21,542 bases of DNA, taken from NCBI GenBank assembly GCA_030446525.1, contig JAUJNC010000133.1, positions 1-21,542 on the forward strand. The letters run 5' to 3'. The position numbers and the translations under genes were made by a program. Of this stretch, positions 8,561-17,856 are shown piece by piece. The notes beneath the pieces were generated by a model. The model did no database searches, was not told the DNA's origin, and saw only the letters and a list, made by a program, of their open reading frames with translations. The DNA is from Armatimonadaceae bacterium (GTDB lineage: Bacteria > Armatimonadota > Armatimonadia > Armatimonadales > Armatimonadaceae). How positions within the stretch are numbered: the first letter of the stretch is position 1; each line of letters starts with the position of its first letter.

Positions 8561-9547
8561 ATGGCAAGATTCAGCCGTCGGCAGGTGCTGCATGCGGCTA
8601 CCGTGCTGGGTGCGACAGGGAGTGCGGTGCTGGCATGCGCGGGGCAGGTGGAAGCTGCCCCGCGCGGCAAGACCTTCGCCGATGACACCGGACGAAATGG
8701 CCGCTGTGGACGCCGCGCTCGGCAAAAGGGCGCCTATGTCGAGGCGCAGGCCAACATACAGTACGCCGCTGCTGCGCAACGACTTGAAGGTTGCCATCAA
8801 GGGCGAGCCGGTCCCCATCCTGCTCGGCTTCGGCGGCTGGGTGTCCGTCAAGAAAACGATGGACGGCAGGAGCGCCGTCCTCATGAGCGACACGGTGCTT
8901 TTGCAGGACGAGGTGAACGGCCTGATCGACGCCGCCCACGCCAACGGTCTGGAAATCAGCGCGATCCACAACCACTTCTTTACGAGGAGCCGCGCATCTT
9001 TTATATGCACCTGCACGGCATGGGCAGCCCCGCCGAGCTTGCTCGCAAGTACGCCGCGGCGATCAAGGCCACCAAACTCTTCCCGGCAAACCAACCCCCG
9101 GCAGGACCGCCGCCCGCCAGGACGGGCAAGGAGATCTTCGACCTGCCCGCGCTGGACAAGATCGTCGGCCACACCGGCACGGTCAACGGCCCGACCTACA
9201 AATATACCATCGGGCGCGATGACCTGACCGTGATGGCGATGGGCGCGGAGATGACGGCGGCCATCGGCCTGAACACCTGGGCGTCGTTCGCGGGCACGGC
9301 GGACAGCGCCCATGTCGCCGGGGACGTGGCCATGCTGGAGCCCGAGGTGAACCCGGTCGTGATGGCGCTGCGCAAAAACAACATCGAGGTGGTCGCCCTG
9401 CACCAGCACATGCTCGGCGAGGCGCCCCGCATCATCTTCCTGCACTACTACGGACGCGGCCCGGCCCCGACGCTCGCGCGCGGCTTCCGCGCCGCCCTGG
9501 ACGAGCTGGGTAAGCACGGTAAATCGATGGGCATGACGAGAATGTAG
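8561..9547 (+). CDS. DUF1259 (LppY/LpqO-like) exported protein (frameshifted)
   Basis: The ATG at 8561 opens a Tat-like signal (MARFSRRQVLHAATVLGATG, cleavage near VEA-A). Two tandem DUF1259 domains follow. The first includes 'LLRNDLKVAIKGEPVPILLGFGGW', 'VLLQDEVNGLIDAAHANGLEISAIHNHFF' and 'PRIFYMHLHGMG'. The second includes 'YKYTIGRDDLTVMAMGAEM', 'VMALRKNNIEVVALHQHMLGEAPRIIFLHYYGRG'. Each has the conserved His pairs (HNHF/HLHG and HQHM/HYYG), which suggests metal binding. A shift out of frame between about 8690 and 8740 and back near 8985 breaks the first domain; the second is intact to TAG 9545-9547. The family resembles mycobacterial LppY/LpqO, whose function is unknown. Confidence 0.8.
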   Translation: MARFSRRQVLHAATVLGATGSAVLACAGQVEAAPRGKTFADDTGRNGRCGRRARQKGAYVEAQANIQYAAAAQRLEGCHQGRAGPHPARLRRLGVRQENDGRQERRPHERHGAFAGRGERPDRRRPRQRSGNQRDPQPLLYEEPRIFYMHLHGMGSPAELARKYAAAIKATKLFPANQPPAGPPPARTGKEIFDLPALDKIVGHTGTVNGPTYKYTIGRDDLTVMAMGAEMTAAIGLNTWASFAGTADSAHVAGDVAMLEPEVNPVVMALRKNNIEVVALHQHMLGEAPRIIFLHYYGRGPAPTLARGFRAALDELGKHGKSMGMTRM

Positions 9548-9628
9548 ACAGGATAAGCGGGCGCGGCGTGCAGACATCGCTCGACAAAGGGGCGGCGACG
9601 CCCGGCTAACGCACCCTGGTGTACGGCG

Positions 9629-10789
9629 ATGAAGCGCCATGAAGTCCCCGTGCTGGCGGCTATCTTGCTCGACATGATCGGTTTCGGGATGGTGCTCCCC
9701 GACATCCAGCTGCGAGCCGAGAAGCTGGGCGCGCCCGGCTGGATGATCGGCCTCCTGCTTTCCAGCTACTTCGTTGTCCAGTTCCTTGTCTCTCCGCGTT
9801 GGGGAGCGGTGAGCGATAGGGTCGGGCGCAAGCCGGTTCTGGTGGCGTGCACGGCGCTTTCCGCACTCTCGATGGTCTTCTATGCGCTCGCCGGCAGCCT
9901 GTGGGGTATCCTCCTGAGCCGCGTTCTGGCCGGGCTTGCCGCCGCCAACGTGGTTGTCACGCAGGCATACCTTGCCGACACCAGCCCCGAAGCGGAACAG
10001 ACCGCCGCCCTGGGGCGTTCCGGGGCCGCGCTGTCCGTGGGGCTGATCCTCGGCCCGGCGCTTGGGGGATGGCTGGCGGCGTGGGGCGGGAACGCCCTCC
10101 TGGGCGGGGTAGCCGCGTCCTTATCGGCTCTGGGCGCGCTCTGGATGGCGCTTGCCCTGCCACGCCATCCCCTCCCGACACCCCGGCAGGCAGCCCTCCT
10201 CCCGCTCATCGACCTGCGGCTGCTCAGGGATTTACCTGCGCTGCGCCCGCTGTTCCTGCTCGCCGCCGCGGGCTGGTTCGCGCTGGCCTGCCTGGAGGGA
10301 ACGTTTGGCAGACTGATCCAGCGCAAGCTGGGCTATGGCCCGGCGGAGTTCGGCGCGATCCTCGGCTTCGAGGCGCTGGTCACCGCCCTGGTGCAGGGGG
10401 TGTTGCTGGGGTACGTCGCGCAACGCGCGGGTCAAACCGCGCTCCTGCGCCTGGGCTACTTCCTGCAAGGGGTGGGTTTGCTGCTCACGCCCTTCGCGCC
10501 CGGTCTGATCTGGCTGTTCGCCTTCAGCGGCGTCTACAGCGTCGGCATCGGGCTGGTGAACCCCACCCTGAATGGCATCTGCGGCGCCCTCGCTCCTCCC
10601 ACCCGCCACGGTGAACTGTTCGGCGTGCTGCAAGCGGGCCGGTCCATCGGCTTCCTGGTTGGCCCGATGCTCGGCGGCGCACTTTTCGACTGGAAACCCG
10701 AAGCTCCCTATCTTCTGGCGGGCGGCGTGGCGCTCTGTGCCGCCGTCGTTCTTGTCGGGTCCAGATCGCCAACTGCCGGACATCGCTAA
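9629..10789 (+). CDS. MFS transporter, DHA1/TetA-like efflux type
   Basis: A 386-residue, intact, very hydrophobic protein with about 12 predicted membrane helices. MFS motif A follows helix 2 (G59AVSDRVGRKP), and 'LDMIGFGMVLPDI' in helix 1 and 'RVLAGLAAANVVVTQAYLAD' in helices 4-5 match the TetA/DHA1 drug:proton antiporter family. 'SVGLILGPALGGWLA' is motif C, the antiporter signature. A small-molecule efflux role is the family expectation; the substrate is not predictable. The start is ATG 9629. No strong Shine-Dalgarno sequence is visible, but the first helix begins right after it. It converges with the hydrolase gene on the other strand. Confidence 0.85.
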   Translation: MKRHEVPVLAAILLDMIGFGMVLPDIQLRAEKLGAPGWMIGLLLSSYFVVQFLVSPRWGAVSDRVGRKPVLVACTALSALSMVFYALAGSLWGILLSRVLAGLAAANVVVTQAYLADTSPEAEQTAALGRSGAALSVGLILGPALGGWLAAWGGNALLGGVAASLSALGALWMALALPRHPLPTPRQAALLPLIDLRLLRDLPALRPLFLLAAAGWFALACLEGTFGRLIQRKLGYGPAEFGAILGFEALVTALVQGVLLGYVAQRAGQTALLRLGYFLQGVGLLLTPFAPGLIWLFAFSGVYSVGIGLVNPTLNGICGALAPPTRHGELFGVLQAGRSIGFLVGPMLGGALFDWKPEAPYLLAGGVALCAAVVLVGSRSPTAGHR

Positions 10790-10920
10790 CGACGTGCTCG
10801 CGCCGTCCGCCTACGCCCCGTGTTGCGACCCGCGAATGATGACCGGTTCGGCTTGGTCCCCCACAGCCAGCACCCATTTCCGGTACTCCGTGCCGGCAGT
10901 GTAACTCGGCAGAGAGCAGG

Positions 10921-11790
10921 CTACGTCTGGGCAGCAGGGGCGGCGTCGCTCCGCAGGAATCGAATCGCTTCCTGCCACCAGTGCGCGTCCGCGTCGTAGG
11001 CGATGTTGTTGTGCCCGACGCCCGGCAACACCCAGCGGCGTTTCCGTCCCCCGTAGCCGTCGTACAGCTTCTGGCCCAGAGAGAGCGGAATGACCTCATC
11101 GTCCTCCGCAAGCACAAACGCGGCGGGACCCGGATACCCCTGGAGGTGGGCGTCGGCGGGATAGCGCTCGCGCAGGAGCCATCGCACCGGCAGAAAGGGA
11201 TAGTGGTGCCGGGCGACGTCCGTGAGGTTGTTGAAGGGTGTGATCAGCAAGAGACCGGCGATCCTGCGCGGCCGTTGCCGGGTCACGGCACAGGCAACGG
11301 CCGAGCCAAGAGACTCCCCCATCAGGAAGACCGGCCGGGGATCTTCTTCCCACAACGCGTCGACCGCCGCCACGGCTCGCTGCACGATGTCCTGTTCCTT
11401 GGGCGCGCCCGGTCTGGCCCCGAAGCCGGGATATTCAAACAGGTACACTTCCCAGGCCGCTCCGTTGCCGGAGGCCCGCAGCAGATCCGCCAGGTACGCG
11501 CGCTGGAGCGCATGGCCGGCGTTGCCGTGGAACAGGATCATGCGTTGGGCGAGACCACTATCACTCTTGGGCGTTTTCCACCCCTGCAGCTCACCCGAAG
11601 GGGTCCGCCACGGTGTCAGCGATTCACTTTGGGCGCTTCGGATCAGCGCCTCCTCGGACACGCGCGTCGGGTAATAGATCAGATGGCGCTGAACGGCGAG
11701 CAGCATCAGGCAGAGCCCCACGTACGAGAAGACGATCACCCGCAAAACGGCGAACAGCGCCCTTCTTCCTTTTCTCGCGCCCGCTTTCAC
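10921..11790 (-). CDS. Membrane-anchored alpha/beta hydrolase
   Basis: From GTG 11790 the protein has 289 residues: a membrane helix at about 11-34, then an alpha/beta-hydrolase fold of the ABHD13/ABHD17-like serine hydrolase type. The oxyanion motif HGNAG is at 88-92, the nucleophile elbow GESLG has Ser160, the acid is Asp230 or Asp231 (AEDDEVIP) and the catalytic His is 260 (GVGHN). 'LIYYPTR' after the helix is typical of the group. I chose GTG 11790 because AGGAG lies upstream and the anchor then starts at the N-terminus. The frame is open to a TTG at 11928, which would add 46 polar residues. The triad is complete and no frameshift is present. A lipid, peptide or small ester substrate is possible. 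Confidence 0.8.
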   Translation of the reverse strand: MKAGARKGRRALFAVLRVIVFSYVGLCLMLLAVQRHLIYYPTRVSEEALIRSAQSESLTPWRTPSGELQGWKTPKSDSGLAQRMILFHGNAGHALQRAYLADLLRASGNGAAWEVYLFEYPGFGARPGAPKEQDIVQRAVAAVDALWEEDPRPVFLMGESLGSAVACAVTRQRPRRIAGLLLITPFNNLTDVARHHYPFLPVRWLLRERYPADAHLQGYPGPAAFVLAEDDEVIPLSLGQKLYDGYGGRKRRWVLPGVGHNNIAYDADAHWWQEAIRFLRSDAAPAAQT

Positions 11791-11937
11791 CGGATCCGAA
11801 GTCTCCTGATCCGGCCTTTTCGGCGCCACGGGTATGGTTTCCTTGTCCGCCGGGCCTGGCTCCGCATTATGCCCGGCGTAGTGTCCCCCACAGGAGCACT
11901 GCCTGCCCTTCCATGTTGTGATCCACAAGAACCGGTA

Positions 11938-12306
11938 TCACGGCAGTCCGAGCTTTGTTTTGGATATCTGCAGTTTCTCGCGGATTTCTTCCTGTTCAGG
12001 CTTAAAAGGTGTCGCTGCGATTTGAGCAAGCCGTTCACGATTACGGGTTTCCCAGTAGCGACGGTTTTCCTCCGCGTCTTGGAGGACGCTGCGATACTCG
12101 GCGTCCACCTCTGCCCGGTGCGCTTGGATGTGTTCCATTGCCCCTTCGATCTGTTGGTCGGTGAGGTTGAGCCGGTCGCGGATCAGCTTGCGCTTCAGTT
12201 CGCGTTGAGGTAATCCACATAACGTCATAAAGCGTGATGCGTACCGGCGATAGATAGCCCCTGGCTCGTTCGGACGATCGTGAGGTGGGCTCCGTGTTTT
12301 GGTCAT
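11938..12306 (-). CDS. Unrecognised 122-residue charged helical protein
   Basis: From ATG 12306, with a GAAAGG Shine-Dalgarno sequence, to the stop at 11938. I do not recognise the family. The sequence is strongly charged and mostly helical: 'GLPQRELKRKLIRDRLNLTD' followed by 'QQIEGAMEHIQAHRAEVDAEY' and 'ERLAQIAATPFKPEQEEIRE', which could form a coiled coil or helical hairpin. There is no signal peptide, membrane helix or metal motif. It is intact and lies 59 bp downstream of comEC on the same strand, upstream of the hydrolase gene. Because it is so close, it may be read from the comEC transcript. Confidence 0.65.
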   Translation of the reverse strand: MTKTRSPPHDRPNEPGAIYRRYASRFMTLCGLPQRELKRKLIRDRLNLTDQQIEGAMEHIQAHRAEVDAEYRSVLQDAEENRRYWETRNRERLAQIAATPFKPEQEEIREKLQISKTKLGLP

Positions 12307-12365
12307 GCCCTTTCGCCTTTCCTGTACTGCCGTTATGGTAGCACAGAGCGCCTGAACGTGGTTTA

Positions 12366-14768
12366 TTACTGCGGCGTGCGCGCCACGGTGGGCGTGACGC
12401 AGGCGGGCGCCGTCGGTTTGTACGGTGAGCGCGCCGTGCCGGTCAGTGCGGAAGACGCGGACGTTCTGGCGGGCGAGGCGCCGGAGCACGTCCGGTGCGG
12501 TGGTTGTAGGCGTTGTCGCGCCCGCAGGAGATGACGGCGAGCGCGACACGCGACGGAGGGGAAGGGCGCGGTGGACGACCACCGGGAGCCATGGTGGCCG
12601 ACCTTGAGCAGGTCGGCGGACAGGTCGCCGCCCGAGCGAGCAAGTCGGCCTCGGCCTCCTCCTCGGCGTCGCCGGTGAGCAGCAGGCGGGCGCGCCTGTA
12701 GACGACCCGGAGCACGACGCGTTGTTGTTCGTGCCGGAGCGCCCGGTCGGGGTGGGCTGCGCGCGCCGGGATGCAGGACCTCCGCGGGCGCCGCCGCCCA
12801 GGTCGATGATCTGCCCCCCGGCGGGCGCGGTAGACGGGATGCGCGCGCCGCAGCTTGTCGCGCAGCCGCAGATACGGCGGCGACTCGCCGCCGTAACCGC
12901 TGTCCAGGGGGCTCCGCACCTCCGAGGCGGTCGACGACCGCGTTCAGGCCCTGGGCATGGTCGTCGTCGGCGTGCGTGGGGACGATCAGGTCCACGGTCG
13001 GATGCCCCGGTGGCGCAGAAAGGGGACCACGACGCGCGCGCCCGGGTCGTCGGCCGCGCGCTCGTCGGTGCCGGGCGCCCGCCGCCGTCCACGACCACCA
13101 CCCCGCCGGGCGCCGGGGCCTCGATCACGCAGGCGTCGCCCTGTCCGACGTCCAGGAAAGTCACGCGCAGCGTCCGCGGGTCATGGTCGGGACGCAGGCA
13201 CGCCCACCATCCACCCGCCGCCAAGGAGCAGCGGGAGCAGGGCCGGGAGCAAAAAGCGTCTTGCGCCGGGTGTGTTCATGGGCGAGGCGGCCGCCCCACA
13301 GCAGCGCGTAGTAAAGCGCGATAAGAGCGACGGGCGGCGACGCGACGGAAACGGCGGCCCAGGGCAGCGCGGCGAAAGGAGCACCAAAAGGCGCAGCGCC
13401 GACAGGCCTGGGCCGATCAGCAGGGCGAAGAGGAGACCGCCCAGGACGGGCCCACGCCAGCGCGACGGCGGCCAAGCCCGCCAGGAGCAGTATACCCGAC
13501 CAGAAGGCGACGGGCAGATTCGCGAGCGGCGCGACCAGCGAAAACAGGTTGAAATGCCAGGCCACGAGGGGCCAGGAGCCCGCCTGCGCCACCACGCCGA
13601 CGGCAAGCCTGCCGATGAGGCCGCGCGCCATCCTGGCCCCCACCCCATCCCCGGTTCCCAGGGAAAAGCAGGCGCTCCAGCGATGGCGCCCAGGCGAGCA
13701 GTGTGGCGACCGTGAAAAAGGACAGGCGCGTCCCGGCGTCGTAGAGCGCCAGGGCGAGTGCAGCAGGATGAGGAAGGCGGCGAGCAGCAGGGAGTTGAGC
13801 GGGTCGGCGTCGCGGCGCGCGAGCGGCGCGGCGAGCAGGACGGTGATCGAGCGCGGAGCGGGTGACCGCCGCCCCAGGCCGGCGGCGAGCGCGTACATCC
13901 AGATCACGCACACGACGGCGAGGTTCGCCCACCGGCGCGGCAGGGGGAGTGTGGACAGCCAGCCGAGGAAGGCGGCCAGGACCGCCGGTGCAGGCCGGAC
14001 GTGGACAGGACGTGGACCGTGCCGGTGCGGGAAAAGGCGTCCTCCACGTCGGGAGGATCTGGCCGCGGATGGACAGCAGCAGGCCGTCGAGCAGGGCGGC
14101 ATCCGCGGGCGCGGGTGCGGGCGGAGGCCGCCCGCACCGCGCCCCGAGCCATGCCGCCGCGCGGCCGAGGGCGTGCCGGAGGCGCGGCCCGTGGCGCGCA
14201 CGTCGGCGGCGCGGCGCGCGTGGTCAAGGCGGCGAAGACGCCGCGCCGCGCCAGGTACGACCGGTAGTCGAAGCCGCCGGGGTTGGTCGCCCCGGGGGCG
14301 CTCCACACGTCCCCGCAGCCAGACCTTCGTCGCCGTACGCCAGCCGCGGGGGGCGGGGCGTCCCCGGGCCGCGCCCGTCGCGCACCGTGACCTGGAGGAG
14401 GCCCAGCGGGCCGGCCGCGGCGTAGTCGTGGACGGCGCGGACTGAGACAGCATAAGCTGGCGGCGGCCCGGCTTCCTCTCGGTGTCGGAGGCGAGGGTCC
14501 CCAGCACCCACACGGACGGGCCGCCGATGTGCCGCGACACGTCGTCCGGCGCCACGGTCATCGCGAGCCGGGCGCGTCCGGCGCCGAACAGGGGCAGGGC
14601 GGCGAGCAGGGCCCCCACCATCCCCGCCGGGTGCCGGGCGAGCAGAACGCCCGCGACCAGGCACAGCGCCATCGCGGCGAGGAGAAGGGGCGGCTGCGGC
14701 GCTGCCGGCGCGGCGACGATGCCGAGTGCGAGCGCGCCGAGGGCGAGCAGCAGTGGGCGGGCGTTCAT
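12366..14768 (-). CDS. comEC: ComEC/Rec2 DNA-uptake channel protein (frameshifted)
   Basis: ComEC transports single-stranded DNA across the inner membrane during transformation. All three family parts are visible. The N-terminal membrane and DUF4131 region runs from ATG 14768, with 'GDEVWLRGRVERPRGATNPG' and 'GFDYRSYLARRGV'. The Competence domain has 'VHVLSTSGLHVAVLAAFLGW' near 13960-14010, helices 'MITVLLAAPLARRDADPLNS' and 'AQAGSWPLVAWHFNLFSLV'. The C-terminal metallo-beta-lactamase-like domain has LDVGQGDA near 13119-13160, THADDDHAQG near 12945-12975 and KVGHHGS near 12580-12610. TAA is at 12366-12368. At least ten single-base shifts break it, yet every motif survives, so the gene is probably intact in the organism. 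Its ATG overlaps the dciA stop. Confidence 0.85.
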
Positions 14769-15404
14769 CCGCCCGCCCGTTTGTCCACGCGGCAGCGGGG
14801 CAGGCGGCGGCTTCGGGGTGGCGGGGGTCGGGCGGGGCGAGGTCGCCGCAGCGGGCGCAGGGCAGCCAGCCGTGGTCCAGCCGCCAGGTGCGCAGCCAGG
14901 GAGTCGGCGATGCGGACGCGGCGCAGGCGCGCGCGCAGTTCGTCATCCGTGATGGCCGCGACGCCCGCCTCGATCGTCGCCAGTTCGCCGGGCGAGAGCC
15001 TCCACGTCGTCAGCTCTTCGGGCGGGGGCGAGCGCCGCCGGGGCGTCCTCCGCCTCGCGCTTTTTGCGCAGGCCGCGGTTCTGGGAACAGGATGTCCTTG
15101 ATGGCTCCTCGCGCCGCCCGCCGCGGGCGCGCTGATGCGGGCGTTGAGGCGGCGCAGGATATCGGCGCTATAGAAGGTCGTACTCGTGGGACCAGACGGC
15201 GGACTTGGTCGAGATCAGGAGCACGCCGTCGCGGACGCCGATCACCTCGGTGGCCCCGGCGACCTGCGGCCCTACCACCTCGGCCCAGACCAGCGGGGCG
15301 GTGTGCTCGCGTATCTTGTTCGCGATCTGCAGCCCGCCAACCCCTCCTCGACCAGCTTGCCGATCGCGTTCACCCCGCCCCCGTTTGCCTGTCGCCCGGC
15401 GCAT
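14765..15404 (-). CDS. dciA: DciA-like (DUF721) replicative-helicase loader with C-terminal zinc ribbon (frameshifted)
   Basis: ATG 15404 follows AGGAGG at 15415-15420. The N-terminal DUF721 domain is clear once joined: 'VNAIGKLVEEGLAGLQIANK' and 'PLVWAEVVGPQVAGATEVIG', 'DGVLLISTKSAVWSHEYDLL', then 'YSADILRRLNARISAPAAGG'. In other bacteria this family loads the DnaB helicase. After a variable linker the protein ends in 'GWLPCARCGDLAPPDPRH..AACPRCRVDKRAGG', a CxxC...CPxC zinc ribbon. The second Cys pair appears only after restoring one base in the C-run near 14800. TGA at 14765-14767 overlaps the comEC ATG, which supports this reading. At least four shifts are present. Confidence 0.75.
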
Positions 15405-15439
15405 CCCTGTCGAGCCTCCTCGGTTCCCTTTGCTGTATT

Positions 15440-16935
15440 CTACCTCAACATCTCGTCCGTTGCGTCCGGGGGAGGGGCGGCGGGGCTGCTGAACGTGCGC
15501 CGGCGGATCGAGTACTGGCTCAGCGAGCCGTCGAGGGCGACCTGGTCGATGAAGACGAAGGCGCGGCCGGGGGTGGGCGCGTGAAGGTCAGGATCGCCGC
15601 GGACAGGGCGACGCCCTCGGCGCGGTCGAGGTAGCGCAGGCCCGCCCCGCCGGTCGTGCCCGCGTTGCAGACGACGGTCCCCTCCGTCGTCTCGACGTAC
15701 GCGCGGTGCATGTGGCCGCACAGCACGAGCGGCACTCGCCGAGCAGGGCTCCGCCTGGCGCGGGTTGACGCACACGATGTCGGGCGGGCCGGGCGGGCGA
15801 GCCGCCTCGCGGCCAGCCGTTCCCCCGGCGGCGCGGAGCGCCTCGGGGCGTGTTCACGTCGCCCAGGCCGGGCCGCGCCGAACTGGGGTCGGGCGCCCCC
15901 GAGGATGCGCAGCCCGGACGGGTGACCGGCTCGCCGTCCAGGACGAGGACGCCCCGGCTGGCGCGCAGGGCCGGCACCGTTGCCTGTGAATCGTGGTTGC
16001 CGGCGACGAACAGGTAGGGCACGCGCAGCCCCGCCAGGCCGCTCGACAGCCGGGTCTCCAGGGGGTGCCGAAGTCGGTCAGGTCGCCGGTGTCGATGACC
16101 GCTGGCGTCGCCGAAGGCAGGGTCACCCTGCACGAAGTCCAGGCCGCGGGTTGTTGTGGATGTCGGAGACGTGCAGGATGCGGACGGTGTTCGCGTCCGG
16201 GACGAGGCCGGGAAGCGCATTGATGCGCCCGTAGAGCGTGTTGAGGCTGGTCGCCACGTCGCGCAGCTTGTCCCCGAGCGCCCCGGCGTTGACGAAGGCG
16301 CCTCGGGCCAGCGCGATCACCGTGCCCGCCTGCCGCAGCGAGCCGGTGTAGGTCGGGTTGTGGAACGCGCGGCGGTCGAAGGCGTGAACCGTGGCCAGCA
16401 GCGCGGCGCGCCGACGAAGCCGCCGCCGGCGAGGGCGGCCAGGAACCATACGCGGAGGCGACGTGCGCGCAGGAGCAGAGGCCCGAGCAGCCCGCCGAGC
16501 GCCCCGATCGCGACCTGCCAGGCCCAGAAGTGGTTCAGGCTGCGGCGCGCCGCCCGCTCGAAATCCCGCTCCAGCTCCCGGCGCGGCGGCGGCTTGGCGA
16601 CGAGCCTCCTCCCTCAACTCCTCGAAGGAGATGTTTCTCGGGGCCGACCTTGAGCGCCACGGGGTCCGGTGCGTCGCGGCGTGCACCTCGCCGAGCGGCG
16701 TGAAGATCAGCCGGGTCCGCCCGCGCAGGGCCGGCTCCACGCTGACCTGGACCTCGAAGGCCTGCCAGTGGTAGGTCCGTGTGCCGAGCAGGCTGACGGC
16801 GGCTGCCGCCCCTGCCACACAGAGCAGGAGTAGGCAAAGCCCCCGAACGGTGACCCAGCCGCTCCCCGGGGCGCCGGGGCGACGCCGGCCCCGGCCAACA
16901 TTCTGCTCTCTGGTCGTGGTGTCCACACGTGACAC
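15440..16935 (-). CDS. Membrane-anchored metallophosphoesterase (frameshifted)
   Basis: From GTG 16935 an N-terminal helix (VRGLCLLLLCVAGAAAAVSL) leads to an extracytoplasmic domain ('YHWQAFEVQVSVEPALRGRT', 'LIFTPLGEVHAATHRTPV'). A region with more hydrophobic helices and 'NPTYTGSLRQAGTVIALARG' follows. The C-terminal calcineurin-like phosphoesterase domain has all metal motifs: SDIHNN (near 16150-16175), DTGDLTD (near 16075-16100), GNHD (near 15987-16005) and CGHMH (near 15702-15722). It ends 'FIDQVALDGSLSQYSIRRRT' with a stop at 15440. At least six single-base shifts occur, and all catalytic motifs survive. The substrate is unknown. The gene lies 35 bp upstream of dciA on the same strand, so co-transcription is likely. 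Confidence 0.8.
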
Positions 16936-16975
16936 GAGAATACGGTCGGGGTTAGATCCTTCGTGAGACGTGTTG

Positions 16976-17005
16976 ATTATACCCGATTATCAGAAAGTGG
17001 GTCGG
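16976..17005 (-). promoter_or_regulatory. Promoter of the phosphoesterase-dciA-comEC group
   Basis: On the minus strand a perfect TATAAT lies at 16981-16976. CCGACC at 17005-17000 sits 18 nt upstream as a weak -35 (3 of 6 matches). It points at the GTG start at 16935. The region is locally AT-rich within GC-rich DNA. No other promoter is evident before dciA or comEC. Confidence 0.55.
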
Positions 17006-17856
17006 TAATACCGTACTCGCGTCGGATCGGTTGTTTTTTGCGCCGCTTTGATGCGGGCCGATGAACGCCTCACCGGGCCGTGGCGAGGCGGCGGAAGTCC
17101 ACGGACAGCCCATGACCGCGTGCGGCCCTTCAGGAACGCCCAGATCTCCTCAGGGCCGAGATGTCCCGCGTCTTTCGGCCCGGTCTTGTCGCCCCCGGCG
17201 CGGGGCCATCGGCCACTCGTGGCCGTGCCCCTCCATCCGGTAGAGGGCGACGGGCGCCTTGCCCGCCCAGGATTCGGCAGACACCCGGCAGCCGTCCTTC
17301 GGGTCGCGGTCCGGACAGTTCCTCTTCGCCCCTCCCTGCTGCGCCGAGCAGGTGTTCCGATCCCTCCCACGGCGGTCGGCCACGCCGCCCGCGACGAGGG
17401 CGTCGAACATGGCCTGGAAGAAGCCGGAGGTCGTCGGCGCGGCTGGTGTTGGGCCGCCGGACGGGCGGCGTCCGGGCCGCCCACGTTCCACCCGTTGGCG
17501 CCGGACGGGTACACCACCACGAACCCCTCCCGATCGGCCAGGCGGTGATCGACGCGTGCGGCCAGACCGCTCCACTGGCCGCCGCCGTGCAGAACGAACA
17601 CCACCGGGGCGGGCCGGCCCCCGGACCGCGGCCGGGATGCGGGATGAAATACTCACGGGTCTCGTCCCCGACTCCGATCTCCCGCCGGTCGAGGTTGTCC
17701 GGGACCTCCGGCCTCGGCGAGTCGGGCCGGTCGGGTGCGCGCGGCGGGGACTACCGCCGCCGGGCGGTGGCGGGTCGGCGCACAGGGCGGCGAGCGGGTG
17801 CCGCGGCCAGCGCGACAGCGAACGGAGAGGAACGAGGGTGACGAAAGTCTAGTCAT
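16990..17856 (-). pseudogene. PHB-depolymerase/LpqC-like esterase lacking the nucleophile segment
   Basis: ATG 17856, after a GGGAGG site, starts a signal-like N-terminus (TRLSS.., then a VALAAAPA stretch). Family motifs follow: 'FVLHGGGQWSGLAARVDHRL', 'EGFVVVYPSGANGWNVGG' and 'DLGFFQAMFDALVAGGVADR'. Later come 'CPDRDPKDGCRVSAESWAG', 'VALYRMEGHGHEWP' (the catalytic-His region) and 'GPEEIWAFLKGRTRSW'. Between GVADRR and NCPDRD there are only about 20 residues, where family members carry about 100 including the GxSxGG serine elbow. No frame contains it. The protein cannot work as a serine esterase unless the gap is an assembly collapse. At least three single-base shifts are also present. Confidence 0.65.

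Noticed and set aside
10790..10920. Minus-strand stretch reading SYTAGTEYRKWVLAVGDQAEP and ending in TAG
   Set aside because: It looks faintly protein-like but has no start or family match, and the hydrolase ends naturally before it in another frame. Too short to call a gene.
12280..14952. Several plus-strand frames of 60-300 codons opposite comEC and dciA
   Set aside because: All are Arg/Pro/Gly/Ala-rich antisense frames without motifs, while the minus strand carries full comEC and dciA motif sets.
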